From Clostridiales bacterium (lineage in GTDB: Bacteria > Bacillota > Clostridia > Christensenellales > Aristaeellaceae): a stretch of DNA of 64,000 bases. A program made the translations under genes and the position numbers. This document shows, piece by piece, positions 52,095-60,312 of this stretch. The first letter of the stretch is position 1; every line of letters begins with the position of its first letter. Below the pieces are notes generated by a model. That model saw only the letters and a program-made list of their open reading frames with translations, had not been told where the DNA came from and did not search any database. The stretch covers positions 1 to 64,000 of the forward strand of contig SVGY01000008.1 of NCBI GenBank assembly GCA_015056145.1, read 5' to 3'.

Positions 52095-52883
52095 ATGTTG
52101 GGTGCAATTATCGGAGATATCGCAGGTTCTGTGTACGAATGGCACAATGTGAAGCACAAGAATTTCCCCTTCCTTAAGGAAAGGTGCTTCATGACGGATG
52201 ACAGCTACATGACGCTGGCGGTGGCACAGGCGATTATGGAAAGCCGCTCCACCGGCGAAAAGCTGGAGGACTGCACTGTGCGCTGCATGCAGCTCATGGG
52301 CAACAAGTATCCCCATGCGGGCTACGGTGGCATGTTCAGAAACTGGCTGCACACTGCAAACCCGCAACCCTACGGGAGCTACGGCAATGGCGCTGCCATG
52401 CGGGTCAGCCCCTGCGGCTTTGCTGCAAAAACGCTGGAGGAAGCAAAGATGCTTTCTGCGGCAGTAACGGGAGTCACCCACAATCATCCCGAGGGGATCA
52501 AGGGCGCTGAGGCCACCACCGTGGCCATCTGGATGGCCCGAAACGGCAGCAGCATGGAAGAAATCCGTGAAAAGATCAACGCAGAATACTATCCCATGGA
52601 CTTTACCCTGGACGGCATCCGGGACAGCTACCGCTTCAACGAGACCTGCCAGCAAACCGTTCCCCAGGCGCTGATGGCCTTCTTTGAATCCACGGACTAT
52701 GAGGACGCCATCCGCAACGCCATTTCCATCGGTGGCGACAGCGACACCCTTGCAGCCATTACCGGCGGCGTGGCCCAGGCCTACTACGGCATCCCGGAGG
52801 AATTGCGGGAAAAGGCAATGGGGTATATGAAGGAAGATACCAGGGAGATTCTTGGGAAGTTTGAAACTACTTATATGAAGTAA
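52095..52883 (+). CDS. ADP-ribosylglycohydrolase family protein
   Basis: A 262-residue DraG-type hydrolase expected to remove ADP-ribose from proteins, nucleic acids or small molecules. The paired magnesium motifs are present: GDIAGS near 7-12, MTDDSYMT near 33-40 (Asp pair) and GGDSDTLAAI near 214-223. NGAAMRVSP and THNHPEG fit the family. The TDDS form replaces the more usual TDDT. It lies six bases after the VWA gene with AGGAGG upstream of the ATG. Confidence 0.93.
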   Translation: MLGAIIGDIAGSVYEWHNVKHKNFPFLKERCFMTDDSYMTLAVAQAIMESRSTGEKLEDCTVRCMQLMGNKYPHAGYGGMFRNWLHTANPQPYGSYGNGAAMRVSPCGFAAKTLEEAKMLSAAVTGVTHNHPEGIKGAEATTVAIWMARNGSSMEEIREKINAEYYPMDFTLDGIRDSYRFNETCQQTVPQALMAFFESTDYEDAIRNAISIGGDSDTLAAITGGVAQAYYGIPEELREKAMGYMKEDTREILGKFETTYMK

Positions 52884-52899
52884 TCAGGAGGTAACCACA

Positions 52900-53442
52900 A
52901 TGAAAAAGATCGTATGCATTATGTTGATTGTAAGTTTTGTTTTTTGCATGGCCAGCGCATCTGCCGAAGTTGGATTCAATTGGGGAAGTGAATATTGCGG
53001 AAGAATTTTCCACGAGGCAATCCACAGCACTTCCGGCGACGGGGAAACAGAAGCCGTGTTTTTTGTCCGAAGCAATGGAAACGCAAAGTTGACATTGACT
53101 CAAGTCAAGGGAACATGCACGGAATTGAGTTATACCAAACTGCTCTCCGGTGCTATGGGCACAGCAGAAGAATGGGGAAAATATTCAATTGAAGTGGGTC
53201 ATGAGGATAGCATGACTTATAAAGACTACCAATGGGACAAAACTTTCAACAACGATAGCTATACCATCAAGCTTGATCGTCCGGGAGTATACTATGTGTG
53301 CGTTAGGCCGTACAGTCAAAGCGAAATGACAGCCTCCTGGACTCTGGACAGATTTGGCGACTGGAGCGAACCGCCGTATTGGTGGGTCGAGAGCAAAACA
53401 AATTGCACCATTATTTCCGAGCCGACTTATGGTATGCGATAA
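52900..53442 (+). CDS. Secreted protein of unknown function
   Basis: A 180-residue protein with a clear signal peptide (MKKIVCIMLIVSFVFCMASA, cleavage near ASA). The mature part is Trp-, Tyr- and Ser-rich and looks beta-stranded (DSYTIKLDRPGVYYVCVRPY), as in small extracellular binding domains. I do not recognise a family. AGGAGG fixes the ATG. It follows the glycohydrolase by 16 bp but is visibly AT-richer than its neighbours, which suggests a separate origin. The repeat element lies just downstream. Confidence 0.75.
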   Translation: MKKIVCIMLIVSFVFCMASASAEVGFNWGSEYCGRIFHEAIHSTSGDGETEAVFFVRSNGNAKLTLTQVKGTCTELSYTKLLSGAMGTAEEWGKYSIEVGHEDSMTYKDYQWDKTFNNDSYTIKLDRPGVYYVCVRPYSQSEMTASWTLDRFGDWSEPPYWWVESKTNCTIISEPTYGMR

Positions 53443-53446
53443 AGAA

Positions 53447-53472
53447 AAGCCCGCACAAAATGTGCGGGCTCA
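53447..53472 (-). terminator. terminator hairpin, distal duplicate (keeps the T-run)
   Basis: A ten-bp stem AGCCCGCACA/TGTGCGGGCT with an AAA loop (53448-53470). On the minus strand it is followed by TTTTCTTT, giving a working terminator for the membrane-protein pair at 53665-54726. The 26 bases 53447-53472 recur exactly at 53636-53661. Confidence 0.85.
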
Positions 53473-53635
53473 AGCTTGTCGAAAAACCTCATTCTTGTCA
53501 GTCAAAGCCGCAAATCTTGCACCTTCGGTGCTCGCTGTGCTTTCTTGAAAGTGCTGCGGCACAAGGAATGTGGGCTCTGCCCACACCCGGCAGGGGGATG
53601 ATCCCCCTGCACCCTGCGCATTTTTTGACAGCCAG
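53473..53635 (-). mobile_element. 163-bp terminator-associated repeat element, copy 2
   Basis: The second copy of the element at 6805-6968, about 46.7 kb away. The two differ at three bases and in the length of one T-run (six versus seven). The four internal hairpins are kept. It lies in the same relation to the neighbouring minus-strand gene as copy 1: stop codon, terminator hairpin plus two Ts, element, second hairpin, T-run. The flanking 26-bp duplication is exact but unrelated in sequence to the 24-bp one around copy 1, so the hairpins belong to the targets and not to the element. Confidence 0.8.
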
Positions 53636-53661
53636 AAGCCCGCACAAAATGTGCGGGCTCA
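53636..53661 (-). repeat. duplicated terminator hairpin, gene-proximal copy
   Basis: An exact 26-bp copy of 53447-53472, starting three bases after the stop of the gene at 53665. After the stem, minus-strand sequence continues TTCTGGC (element), so the T-run is lost here and kept only at the distal copy. Confidence 0.85.
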
Positions 53662-53664
53662 TTT

Positions 53665-54165
53665 TTATTCCAAACCAATATTCTCCCCATGATAACTTCC
53701 CTTCAGCGAAACATCCAGGATTTTCTGCCAGAGGTCGCCGCCGGTGACGTGCATGGTGAATTTTTCGCCGGAGCTTTCAAAGCGGATGAGCGCACCCTGG
53801 CCGTCCTTGTCGCCCACGATGTACAGGTGGCTTTTTCCGCAAATGGAAATATGCAGGGCTTTGTCCTTGTTTACAAAAGCCAGGAAGGGCATGGCATGAT
53901 CCCGGCGCAGGTAGCTTTGCAGGGATTTGTAGTTTTCGGGCACGATGACGCTGCGTTTGCCGTTGAATTCGGCAATGACGGCATTTTCTTCATCGGTGAA
54001 GGTTTCGGTGGCGTTGACGTAGGTGGCGGCGTTGAAGGCCAGACCCAGCTCTACAGTATAGTCGTTCATGCGGTACTTTGCATTGACCAGATAGATCATT
54101 CCCACGATGACAAACAGCAGGGTGCCGACTGCCAGAAGAACGAACAGTTTTGTATACCATTTCAT
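53665..54165 (-). CDS. Membrane-anchored protein of unknown function
   Basis: A 166-residue protein with one N-terminal membrane segment (LFVLLAVGTLLFVIVGMIYLV, about 7-27) and a soluble, probably extracellular domain. That domain has beta-strand-rich stretches (HLYIVGDKDGQGALIRF, KFTMHVTGG). No family recognised. It follows the four-segment membrane protein gene by 15 bp and the two share a promoter region. It carries a usable GGAG-type site before the ATG. Confidence 0.7.
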   Translation of the reverse strand: MKWYTKLFVLLAVGTLLFVIVGMIYLVNAKYRMNDYTVELGLAFNAATYVNATETFTDEENAVIAEFNGKRSVIVPENYKSLQSYLRRDHAMPFLAFVNKDKALHISICGKSHLYIVGDKDGQGALIRFESSGEKFTMHVTGGDLWQKILDVSLKGSYHGENIGLE

Positions 54166-54180
54166 ATTGCAGGTTCTCCT

Positions 54181-54726
54181 TTATTTGATGGTAACGATAC
54201 GGTTATAGGTTTCCCGGATGCGAACAAAGCAGCCCACAGCGGCCATGGCAGCACAGCAAAGCATGGCAAAGCCTGGGATTTCTTTTGTAAAGCCCCCCCG
54301 CAGGGAAAAGAGCATGTAGATGATATCGCCAATGCAGGCAATGGTCAGTACAACGCCGCAGCCCACCGAGGAGCGGAGCACACGACCGATGCCGTTTTCC
54401 TTTTGCAGACGGGTCATTTTTTCAGGGGCTCTCCACATGGAAAAAATGCCCATCAGCCAGTACACCAGCACAATCAGCGCGCATGCCGCCAGCGGCAGCA
54501 CATACATGCAGTATGCGCTGGGGGTGTTCAGCTTCATATATATAAAGTAGAAAATCAGGAAAAGTCCTGCGCATATCGCAGCAAACAGCAGGCTTTTCTT
54601 TTTTTCCTCTGCACCTGCGGCATAGCGGAAGTATTCTCCCTGATAGACGGCTTCCCGTTTTTCCCTTCCACGGTCGTCAATGTAGGTGCGAAAGCCATAG
54701 TCCTCTTTGTATTTCCTTTCTTTCAC
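54181..54726 (-). CDS. Four-segment membrane protein of unknown function
   Basis: A 181-residue integral membrane protein. A charged, Tyr/Arg-rich N-terminus of about 45 residues precedes four membrane segments (roughly 46-64, 72-94, 121-140, 150-167). I do not recognise a family. AGGAGG precedes the ATG at 54726. It is transcribed with the membrane-anchored protein downstream; their functions are probably linked but cannot be named. Confidence 0.7.
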   Translation of the reverse strand: MKERKYKEDYGFRTYIDDRGREKREAVYQGEYFRYAAGAEEKKKSLLFAAICAGLFLIFYFIYMKLNTPSAYCMYVLPLAACALIVLVYWLMGIFSMWRAPEKMTRLQKENGIGRVLRSSVGCGVVLTIACIGDIIYMLFSLRGGFTKEIPGFAMLCCAAMAAVGCFVRIRETYNRIVTIK

Positions 54727-54843
54727 AATTATTTCCTCCTGTCAAAGAAAGCTGTGCTGAAAAAGCATATCACAACGGACGGGAAAAAGCAAAATAACGT
54801 TCAATATTTGTGATGTTTTGCAGACTTATGAGAAATATCCGGA

Positions 54844-54872
54844 TTGACAACAGAACGGGTCGATGATAAAAT
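54844..54872 (+). promoter_or_regulatory. promoter of the peptide-type ABC operon
   Basis: TTGACA at 54844-54849, a 17-bp spacer and TAAAAT at 54867-54872. The leader of about 85 nt contains a small hairpin (CAGGT/ACCTG, near 54901-54927) before AAAGGAGG and the ATG. Confidence 0.75.
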
Positions 54873-54965
54873 ACAAAAATAGAACACATCTGTTTATGTG
54901 CAGGTGTTTATACAAAAACCTGTCATTGTAACAGAGTGTTGAAAAATTAAAAGGAGGAACCAATC

Positions 54966-57368
54966 ATGAAGAAACTGTTGGCTCTGCTTCTGGCTGTTTC
55001 CATGCTGTTCGGCATGGTAGCTATGGCAGAAGACGCGGTTGTCGGCACTCCCCTGGTTGTTGCTACCGACACCCTGTCTGAAAAGTTCAGCCCCTACTTC
55101 GCCGATACTGAGTACGACCAGAATGTGGTCGAAATGACTCAGTTGGGCATGATGACCACCGACCGTGTGGGCGGTATCATCTACAATGCCATCGAAGGCG
55201 AAACCGTTAACTACAATGGCACCGATTACACCTACACTGGCCCCGCAAACATCAGCGTAGTGTATGACGAAGCCACCGACATCACCACCTACACCGTGAA
55301 GATCCGTGAGGACCTGAAGTTCTCCGATGGCGAGCCCGTAACTGCTGACGACATCATCTTCACCTACTATGTATATCTGGATCCCAGCTATGCTGGCTCC
55401 ACCACCCTCAACAGCTATGACATCCTCGGTCTGGACGCTTACATGACCCAGATCCCCGAGGCTTCTCTGGAAGCTGTTGTGACCGTGTTCGACGCTCTGG
55501 TTGCTGCCGGCCCCGAATACACTGTGACCGAAGCCGATCCCTTCACCAAGGAGCAGTATGATGCTTACTACGGCTCCGTGAAGGCTCTGTGGACCGCCGA
55601 CGTGCAGGGCATCGTGGACTATGTGTACACCAACTACTGCACCGAAGACTACGCTCCTGCCATTGGCAAGACCGTGGACGAAATCGGCGCTTCCGACGGC
55701 CTGAAGGTTGCCTTCGGTATGGCTATGTGGGGCTTCGGTACTGTTGATGGCACCGTGCTGACCACCGCCTCCGGCGAGACCTTCGACCTGGCTACCGACG
55801 TGCTGCCCACCGCTGAGGACTACTACGAGGCTGCTTATGCCAAGTATGCAGGAAGCTTCGATGCTTACCTGGCTGCTGGCGAATCCGCTACCGGTACCAC
55901 TACCGATGCTCTGAACACCGAGACCATGGCTACTCTGGCTTCCGCTCAGGGTGTTGACATGACCGCTGGCGTTCCCAACATCTCCGGTATCAAGAAGCTG
56001 GATGACTACACCGTTGAAGTGAAGGTTAAGGGCTTCTCCGCTCCCGCTGTTTACAGCATCTGCGGCCTGGCCATCACCCCCAAGCACTACTACGGCGACG
56101 GCACCTATGACTACGAAGCCAACAACTTCGGTCATCCCTTCGGCGATCTGACCTGCGTGCAGGAAAAGAACGCTGCTCCCATGGGCGCTGGCCCCTACAA
56201 GTTTGTGAAGTACGAGAACCGCGTTGTGTACTACGAAGCCAACGAGTTCTACTACAAGGGCGCTCCCGCTATCGCTACCGCTCAGTATAAGGAAACCAAC
56301 TCTGCTGAAGTTGCTACCGCTGTGCAGACCGGCACCGCCGACGGCGGCGAGCTGAACGGCACCAAGGCTAACTTCGAGATGCTGCGTTCCTACAACAGCA
56401 ACGGCGAAGTGACCGGCGACGTGGTTACCACCTACTCCGTGGCTAACCTGGGCTATGGCTACATCGGCATCAACGCTGATACCGTTAACGTAGCCGGCGA
56501 ACCCGGCTCCGACGCTTCCAAGAACCTGCGCAAGGGTCTTGCCACCGTCCTGGCCGTGTACCGTGACACCGCTTTCGACTCCTACTACGGAGACGCTGCT
56601 TCTGTCATCAACTACCCCATCTCCAGCACTTCCTGGGCCGCTCCTCAGGCAACTGACGAAGGCTATCGTGTAGCTTTCTCCGTGGACGTAGATGGCAACC
56701 CCATCTTCACCGCTGACATGACTACCGAAGACAAGTACGCCGCTGCCCTGCAGGCCGCTATCGGCTACTTCAAGGCTGCCGGCTTCACCTTCAACGAAGA
56801 GAAGGGCCAGTTCGAGACCGCTCCCGAAGGCGCCAAGCTGTCCTACGAAGTCATCATCCCCGCTGATGGTATCGGCGATCATCCCTCCTTCGCTATCCTG
56901 ACCGACGCCAAGGCTGCTCTGGCTACCATCGGCATCGAGCTCAAGATCAATGACCCCGCTGACTCCAACGTGCTGTGGGATTCCATGGACGCTGGCACCC
57001 ACGAACTGTGGTGCGCTGCTTGGGGCTCCACCATTGATCCTGACATGTATCAGGTTTACCACTCCTCCAACATCGTTGGTCTGGGCGGTTCCGACTCCAA
57101 CCACTATCACATCCAGTCCCCTGAACTGGACGAGATGATCCTGGAAGCCCGTAAGTCCTCCGACCAGAGCTACCGCAAGGTTCTCTACCGTGCCGCTCTG
57201 GAAGAGATCATGGATTGGGCCGTGGAAATCCCCGCCTACCAGCGTCAGAACATCGTCATCGCAAGCTCCGTGCGCGTTGACACCGCTACCGTGACCCCCG
57301 ACGTCACCACCTACTGGGGCTGGCTGTCCGAAATTCAGACCATGAAGATGGTTGAGGCTGCTCAGTAA
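54966..57368 (+). CDS. ABC transporter substrate-binding protein, family 5 (peptide type)
   Basis: An 800-residue extracellular solute-binding protein of the oligopeptide/nickel class (SBP family 5): DLKFSDGEPVTADDIIFTYY near the N-terminus and LWCAAWGSTIDPDMYQVYHS near the C-terminus. The signal peptide (MKKLLALLLAVSMLFG) ends near AMA with no lipobox Cys, which is unusual for a Gram-positive binding protein. At 800 residues it is much longer than the usual 500-600. Codon use is strongly biased (GCT, ACC, GAC, AAG, CTG), pointing to high expression. Ligand unknown: peptides or, in a plant-fibre degrader, oligosaccharides are both possible. Confidence 0.92.
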   Translation: MKKLLALLLAVSMLFGMVAMAEDAVVGTPLVVATDTLSEKFSPYFADTEYDQNVVEMTQLGMMTTDRVGGIIYNAIEGETVNYNGTDYTYTGPANISVVYDEATDITTYTVKIREDLKFSDGEPVTADDIIFTYYVYLDPSYAGSTTLNSYDILGLDAYMTQIPEASLEAVVTVFDALVAAGPEYTVTEADPFTKEQYDAYYGSVKALWTADVQGIVDYVYTNYCTEDYAPAIGKTVDEIGASDGLKVAFGMAMWGFGTVDGTVLTTASGETFDLATDVLPTAEDYYEAAYAKYAGSFDAYLAAGESATGTTTDALNTETMATLASAQGVDMTAGVPNISGIKKLDDYTVEVKVKGFSAPAVYSICGLAITPKHYYGDGTYDYEANNFGHPFGDLTCVQEKNAAPMGAGPYKFVKYENRVVYYEANEFYYKGAPAIATAQYKETNSAEVATAVQTGTADGGELNGTKANFEMLRSYNSNGEVTGDVVTTYSVANLGYGYIGINADTVNVAGEPGSDASKNLRKGLATVLAVYRDTAFDSYYGDAASVINYPISSTSWAAPQATDEGYRVAFSVDVDGNPIFTADMTTEDKYAAALQAAIGYFKAAGFTFNEEKGQFETAPEGAKLSYEVIIPADGIGDHPSFAILTDAKAALATIGIELKINDPADSNVLWDSMDAGTHELWCAAWGSTIDPDMYQVYHSSNIVGLGGSDSNHYHIQSPELDEMILEARKSSDQSYRKVLYRAALEEIMDWAVEIPAYQRQNIVIASSVRVDTATVTPDVTTYWGWLSEIQTMKMVEAAQ

Positions 57369-57417
57369 TCAAACTGAAAAGCATCAACTCCCCATTAGAT
57401 GCTAATTAAGCGCTCGG

Positions 57418-57445
57418 GCCACCTCCCGCTTCGGCGGGGGGTGGC
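57418..57445 (+). promoter_or_regulatory. intercistronic hairpin with TTCG loop
   Basis: GCCACCTCCCGC (57418-57429) pairs with GCGGGGGGTGGC (57434-57445) around TTCG, a very stable structure with one T-G pair. It lacks a T-run. It lies between the binding-protein and permease genes, where such hairpins commonly protect the upstream mRNA and reduce downstream expression. Confidence 0.75.
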
Positions 57446-57501
57446 TTGAGCCACATTGATGAGTACGGGGAGATAAAACCTTTTGGGGAGGGAATGCACA
57501 A

Positions 57502-58497
57502 GTGTGGAAGTTTATTGTCAGACGTATCGGTCTGGCCCTTATCATCATCCTATGCGGTTCATTTATCATTTACGGCGTAATGCGCTGTATGCCCACCTCC
57601 TTTGTGGAAGGGCTCGCACGGCAGCGTGCAGCCGCCAGTGCCACCACCGGCGGTGCCAGCTATGAGGAATGGCTGGAAAAACTTAACGAAGCCTATCACA
57701 TGAACGACGACGTTTTTACCGGCTTTACCAACTGGCTCCTGAATGTTCTCAAGGGCGACTTTGGTGAAAGCTGGAAATATGGTATGCCCGTAACCGAAAA
57801 GTTCAACGATGTTATCTGGTATTCTGTCGTTTTGAACGTGGTTACCCTTATTTTGCAGGTTGCCATTTGTATTCCGCTGGGTATTCAGGCCGCAAGGCAT
57901 CAGTACAGCGGTTTTGACTATGGCATCACCGTTTTTGCTATGCTTTGTATATCGTTGCCCACTTTCTTCCTGGCAACGGTTCTCAAATATATTTTCGCCG
58001 TTAAGCTTGGATGGTTCGACCTGTACGGTATCGTTGGCAGGCTCCACGAGCAGCTGACTCCCGGCGGCAAGATCCTGGACATGCTCCATCACATGGTGCT
58101 GCCCACCCTTACGCTGACCATGCTCAACATCGGCGGTCTGACCCGCTACACCCGTACCAATATGCTGGAAGTGCTCAATGCTGACTACATCCGCACCGCA
58201 CGGGCAAAGGGTCTGTCCGAAAAGGTGGTTATCAACCGTCATGCTTTCCGCAATACGCTGATTCCCCTGGTCAGCTACATGAGCTATCTGGTGCCCAGCC
58301 TGTTCAGCGGCTCCATGATCACCGAGACGCTGTACCAGATCCCCGGTATCGGCTATATCGCCTACGATGCCATGGTGGCTGGCGACCTGCCCTTCACCAT
58401 GTTCTATTCTGTATTCGGCCTTGTGCTGACCCAGATCAGCCTTATGCTGGCCGATATTATGTACGCCGTGGTTGACCCCCGTGTGCGTGTAAACTGA
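57502..58497 (+). CDS. ABC transporter permease, DppB/OppB type
   Basis: A 331-residue inner-membrane permease with about six segments. It has the family start WKFIVRRIGLALIIILCGSF, the long first outer loop and the cytoplasmic EAA loop YIRTARAKGLSEKVVINRHA. It ends in the typical DIMYAVVDPRVRVN. It starts with GTG, with GGGGAGGGA about ten bases upstream. Together with the following gene it forms the membrane channel of the importer. Confidence 0.95.
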   Translation: MWKFIVRRIGLALIIILCGSFIIYGVMRCMPTSFVEGLARQRAAASATTGGASYEEWLEKLNEAYHMNDDVFTGFTNWLLNVLKGDFGESWKYGMPVTEKFNDVIWYSVVLNVVTLILQVAICIPLGIQAARHQYSGFDYGITVFAMLCISLPTFFLATVLKYIFAVKLGWFDLYGIVGRLHEQLTPGGKILDMLHHMVLPTLTLTMLNIGGLTRYTRTNMLEVLNADYIRTARAKGLSEKVVINRHAFRNTLIPLVSYMSYLVPSLFSGSMITETLYQIPGIGYIAYDAMVAGDLPFTMFYSVFGLVLTQISLMLADIMYAVVDPRVRVN

Positions 58498-58518
58498 CGG
58501 AAAGGAGGAGCGTAAACA

Positions 58519-60297
58519 ATGTCTGAAACCAACAATACCAACAATGCCAACAATGCCAACAATGCCAACACAAATCAGAATCTTTCTCTGGACGACGGCC
58601 GCCGGGTTAAAGTTCTTTCTCCCGGAATGATGGTTTTCAAGCGCTTCATCCGTAACCGTCTTGCCATCGCTGGTATCTGCATCCTGGTATTCATGTTCGC
58701 TTTTTCCTTCCTGGGCGGCATTGTGAGCCCCTACGAGCAGGATCAGGTTTTCAACAAGCATGACTTTGCCAGCAAGGAATTCTCCCGTGCCAAGGTCAAC
58801 GATTCCTTCGGCTTGGTGTATCAGGAGGGCAAAAGCCTGCCCAATCTTGCAAAGGCGAAGTTCAATGAAACTGTCAATGCAGGCAAGACTTCCTTTGTAG
58901 TCAGCGAAACCAACTACAGCATTAACAAGATTGCCGATGATTTCTTCAGCATCAGCACTGCCAATGAACTGGCTAACGTGGCTGCCCTTGGAAAGATTGT
59001 AGATATCAAGCCCATTGGCGACAACGCTATTTCCGACGAGCTCAAGAGCGCGGCCACCACGGCTGTGCAGGGAAAGCAGAGCACCTTTGAGCTGGACGGC
59101 GTTACTTATACGCTGATCCCCGGCAAGGCAAAGAGCTATGTGCTTTCCAGCTTTGAGGATATTTCTCTGGCCAGCAAGCTTACCTATGATGCATATGCTC
59201 CCGAGAATCTTTCCCTTATCCAGAATTTTGATTTCCGTCTGCTGAGCGAAACTGCCATGCATGCGGGCGAAACCTCTTTTGAATATGACGGTGTGACTTA
59301 CGGCATGGATATCGAATCCGAGACCGCAGCCACCATCTATACCGGCGAGGGCGAAGAAAAAACCCTGGTTGCCAGAGTTACCAACGTGACCGTTAACCCT
59401 GTCATTTCTGGTATGTTCCTGCCTGTGGAATACAAAGAGGCTGTGCGCAATGCCATCGCAAACCATGAAAGCACCTTTGATTTTGTGAATGACGAAGGCA
59501 CCGCCGAAAAGAATACCGTTAAGCTGGAAGACCACAACTATGTGGTTTACACTGAGCAGAAAACGCTGCTGATCGACATGTATTCTTCTCCCAGCAAGGC
59601 TCACTGGCTGGGTACTGACGATCACGGCATGGACGTGCTGACCCGTCTTATGTACGGCGGCCGTATCTCCCTGATGGTCGGTTTCATCGTTGTGTTCCTG
59701 GAAATGCTCATCGGTATTATCATCGGCGGCGTTTCCGGTTACTTCGGCGGCTGGGTGGATACCCTGCTGATGCGTTTTGTTGACCTGTTCAACTCCATTC
59801 CCTATTATCCCATGATGATCATCGCCGGCGCTCTGATGGACGCCTTCGAGGTCAACCCCTATACCCGTATTTTCATGCTGATGGGTATCATGGGCATTAT
59901 GGGCTGGACCGGTATTGCCCGTACCGTTCGTGGCCAGATCCTGTCCCTGCGTGAGCAGGACTTCATGGTTGCCACCGAGGCTACCGGTATCCGTATCAGC
60001 CGGCGTATTTTCCGCCATCTGGTGCCCAATGTTATGCCTCTGCTTATCGTGCAGGCCACCATGTCTCTGGGCGGCATCATCCTCACGGAAGCCACCCTGT
60101 CCTTCCTGGGCCTGGGCATCAAGTACCCGTTGGCTTCCTGGGGTACCATTATCAACTCCGCCAGCAACATTTATGTAATGTCTAACTACTGGTTCATCTG
60201 GATTCCCGCAGGCGTACTGATCGTGCTCACCGTGCTTGGCTTCAACTTTGTCGGTGACGGTCTGCGTGATGCCTTTGACCCGAAGATGAAGCGATAA
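58519..60297 (+). CDS. ABC transporter permease, DppC/OppC type, with large outer insertion
   Basis: A 592-residue permease, about twice the usual ~300. Residues 1-21 are Asn-rich. The first membrane segment is at about 47-70. The conserved HWLGTDDHGMDVLTRLMYGG that normally follows within ~40 residues comes only at 362-381. The intervening ~285 residues should be outside the cell and hold four diverged repeats (about 113-139, 176-209, 242-274, 306-344) with a shared G-x-x-S/T-F-x-x-x-G-x-x-Y pattern. The remaining domain is normal, with the EAA loop VATEATGIRISRRIFRHLVP. GGAGG precedes the ATG. Confidence 0.92.
   Translation: MSETNNTNNANNANNANTNQNLSLDDGRRVKVLSPGMMVFKRFIRNRLAIAGICILVFMFAFSFLGGIVSPYEQDQVFNKHDFASKEFSRAKVNDSFGLVYQEGKSLPNLAKAKFNETVNAGKTSFVVSETNYSINKIADDFFSISTANELANVAALGKIVDIKPIGDNAISDELKSAATTAVQGKQSTFELDGVTYTLIPGKAKSYVLSSFEDISLASKLTYDAYAPENLSLIQNFDFRLLSETAMHAGETSFEYDGVTYGMDIESETAATIYTGEGEEKTLVARVTNVTVNPVISGMFLPVEYKEAVRNAIANHESTFDFVNDEGTAEKNTVKLEDHNYVVYTEQKTLLIDMYSSPSKAHWLGTDDHGMDVLTRLMYGGRISLMVGFIVVFLEMLIGIIIGGVSGYFGGWVDTLLMRFVDLFNSIPYYPMMIIAGALMDAFEVNPYTRIFMLMGIMGIMGWTGIARTVRGQILSLREQDFMVATEATGIRISRRIFRHLVPNVMPLLIVQATMSLGGIILTEATLSFLGLGIKYPLASWGTIINSASNIYVMSNYWFIWIPAGVLIVLTVLGFNFVGDGLRDAFDPKMKR
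58531..58566 (+). repeat. 9-bp tandem repeat coding Asn-Asn-Ala
   Basis: Four consecutive 9-base units, AACAATACC then three AACAATGCC, near the start of the DppC-type gene. Unit length is a multiple of three, so copy changes would alter the length of the N-terminal Asn-rich tail without breaking the frame. Confidence 0.85.
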
Positions 60298-60312
60298 GCG
60301 GGAGGAAATATC

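Noticed and set aside
49562-52883. The macro/VWA/glycohydrolase set as a known DarTG toxin-antitoxin system
   Set aside because: No DarT-like ADP-ribosyltransferase is encoded next to the macro-domain gene, and the macro protein carries an extra regulator-like domain not expected of DarG.
54894-57110. A 738-codon open frame opposite the substrate-binding protein gene
   Set aside because: The reverse complement of a strongly codon-biased gene lacks stops by chance; its Gly/Val/Ser-rich product resembles no protein.
58531-58566. Short tandem repeats as a CRISPR array
   Set aside because: Units are 9 bp without spacers and are in frame within a permease gene.
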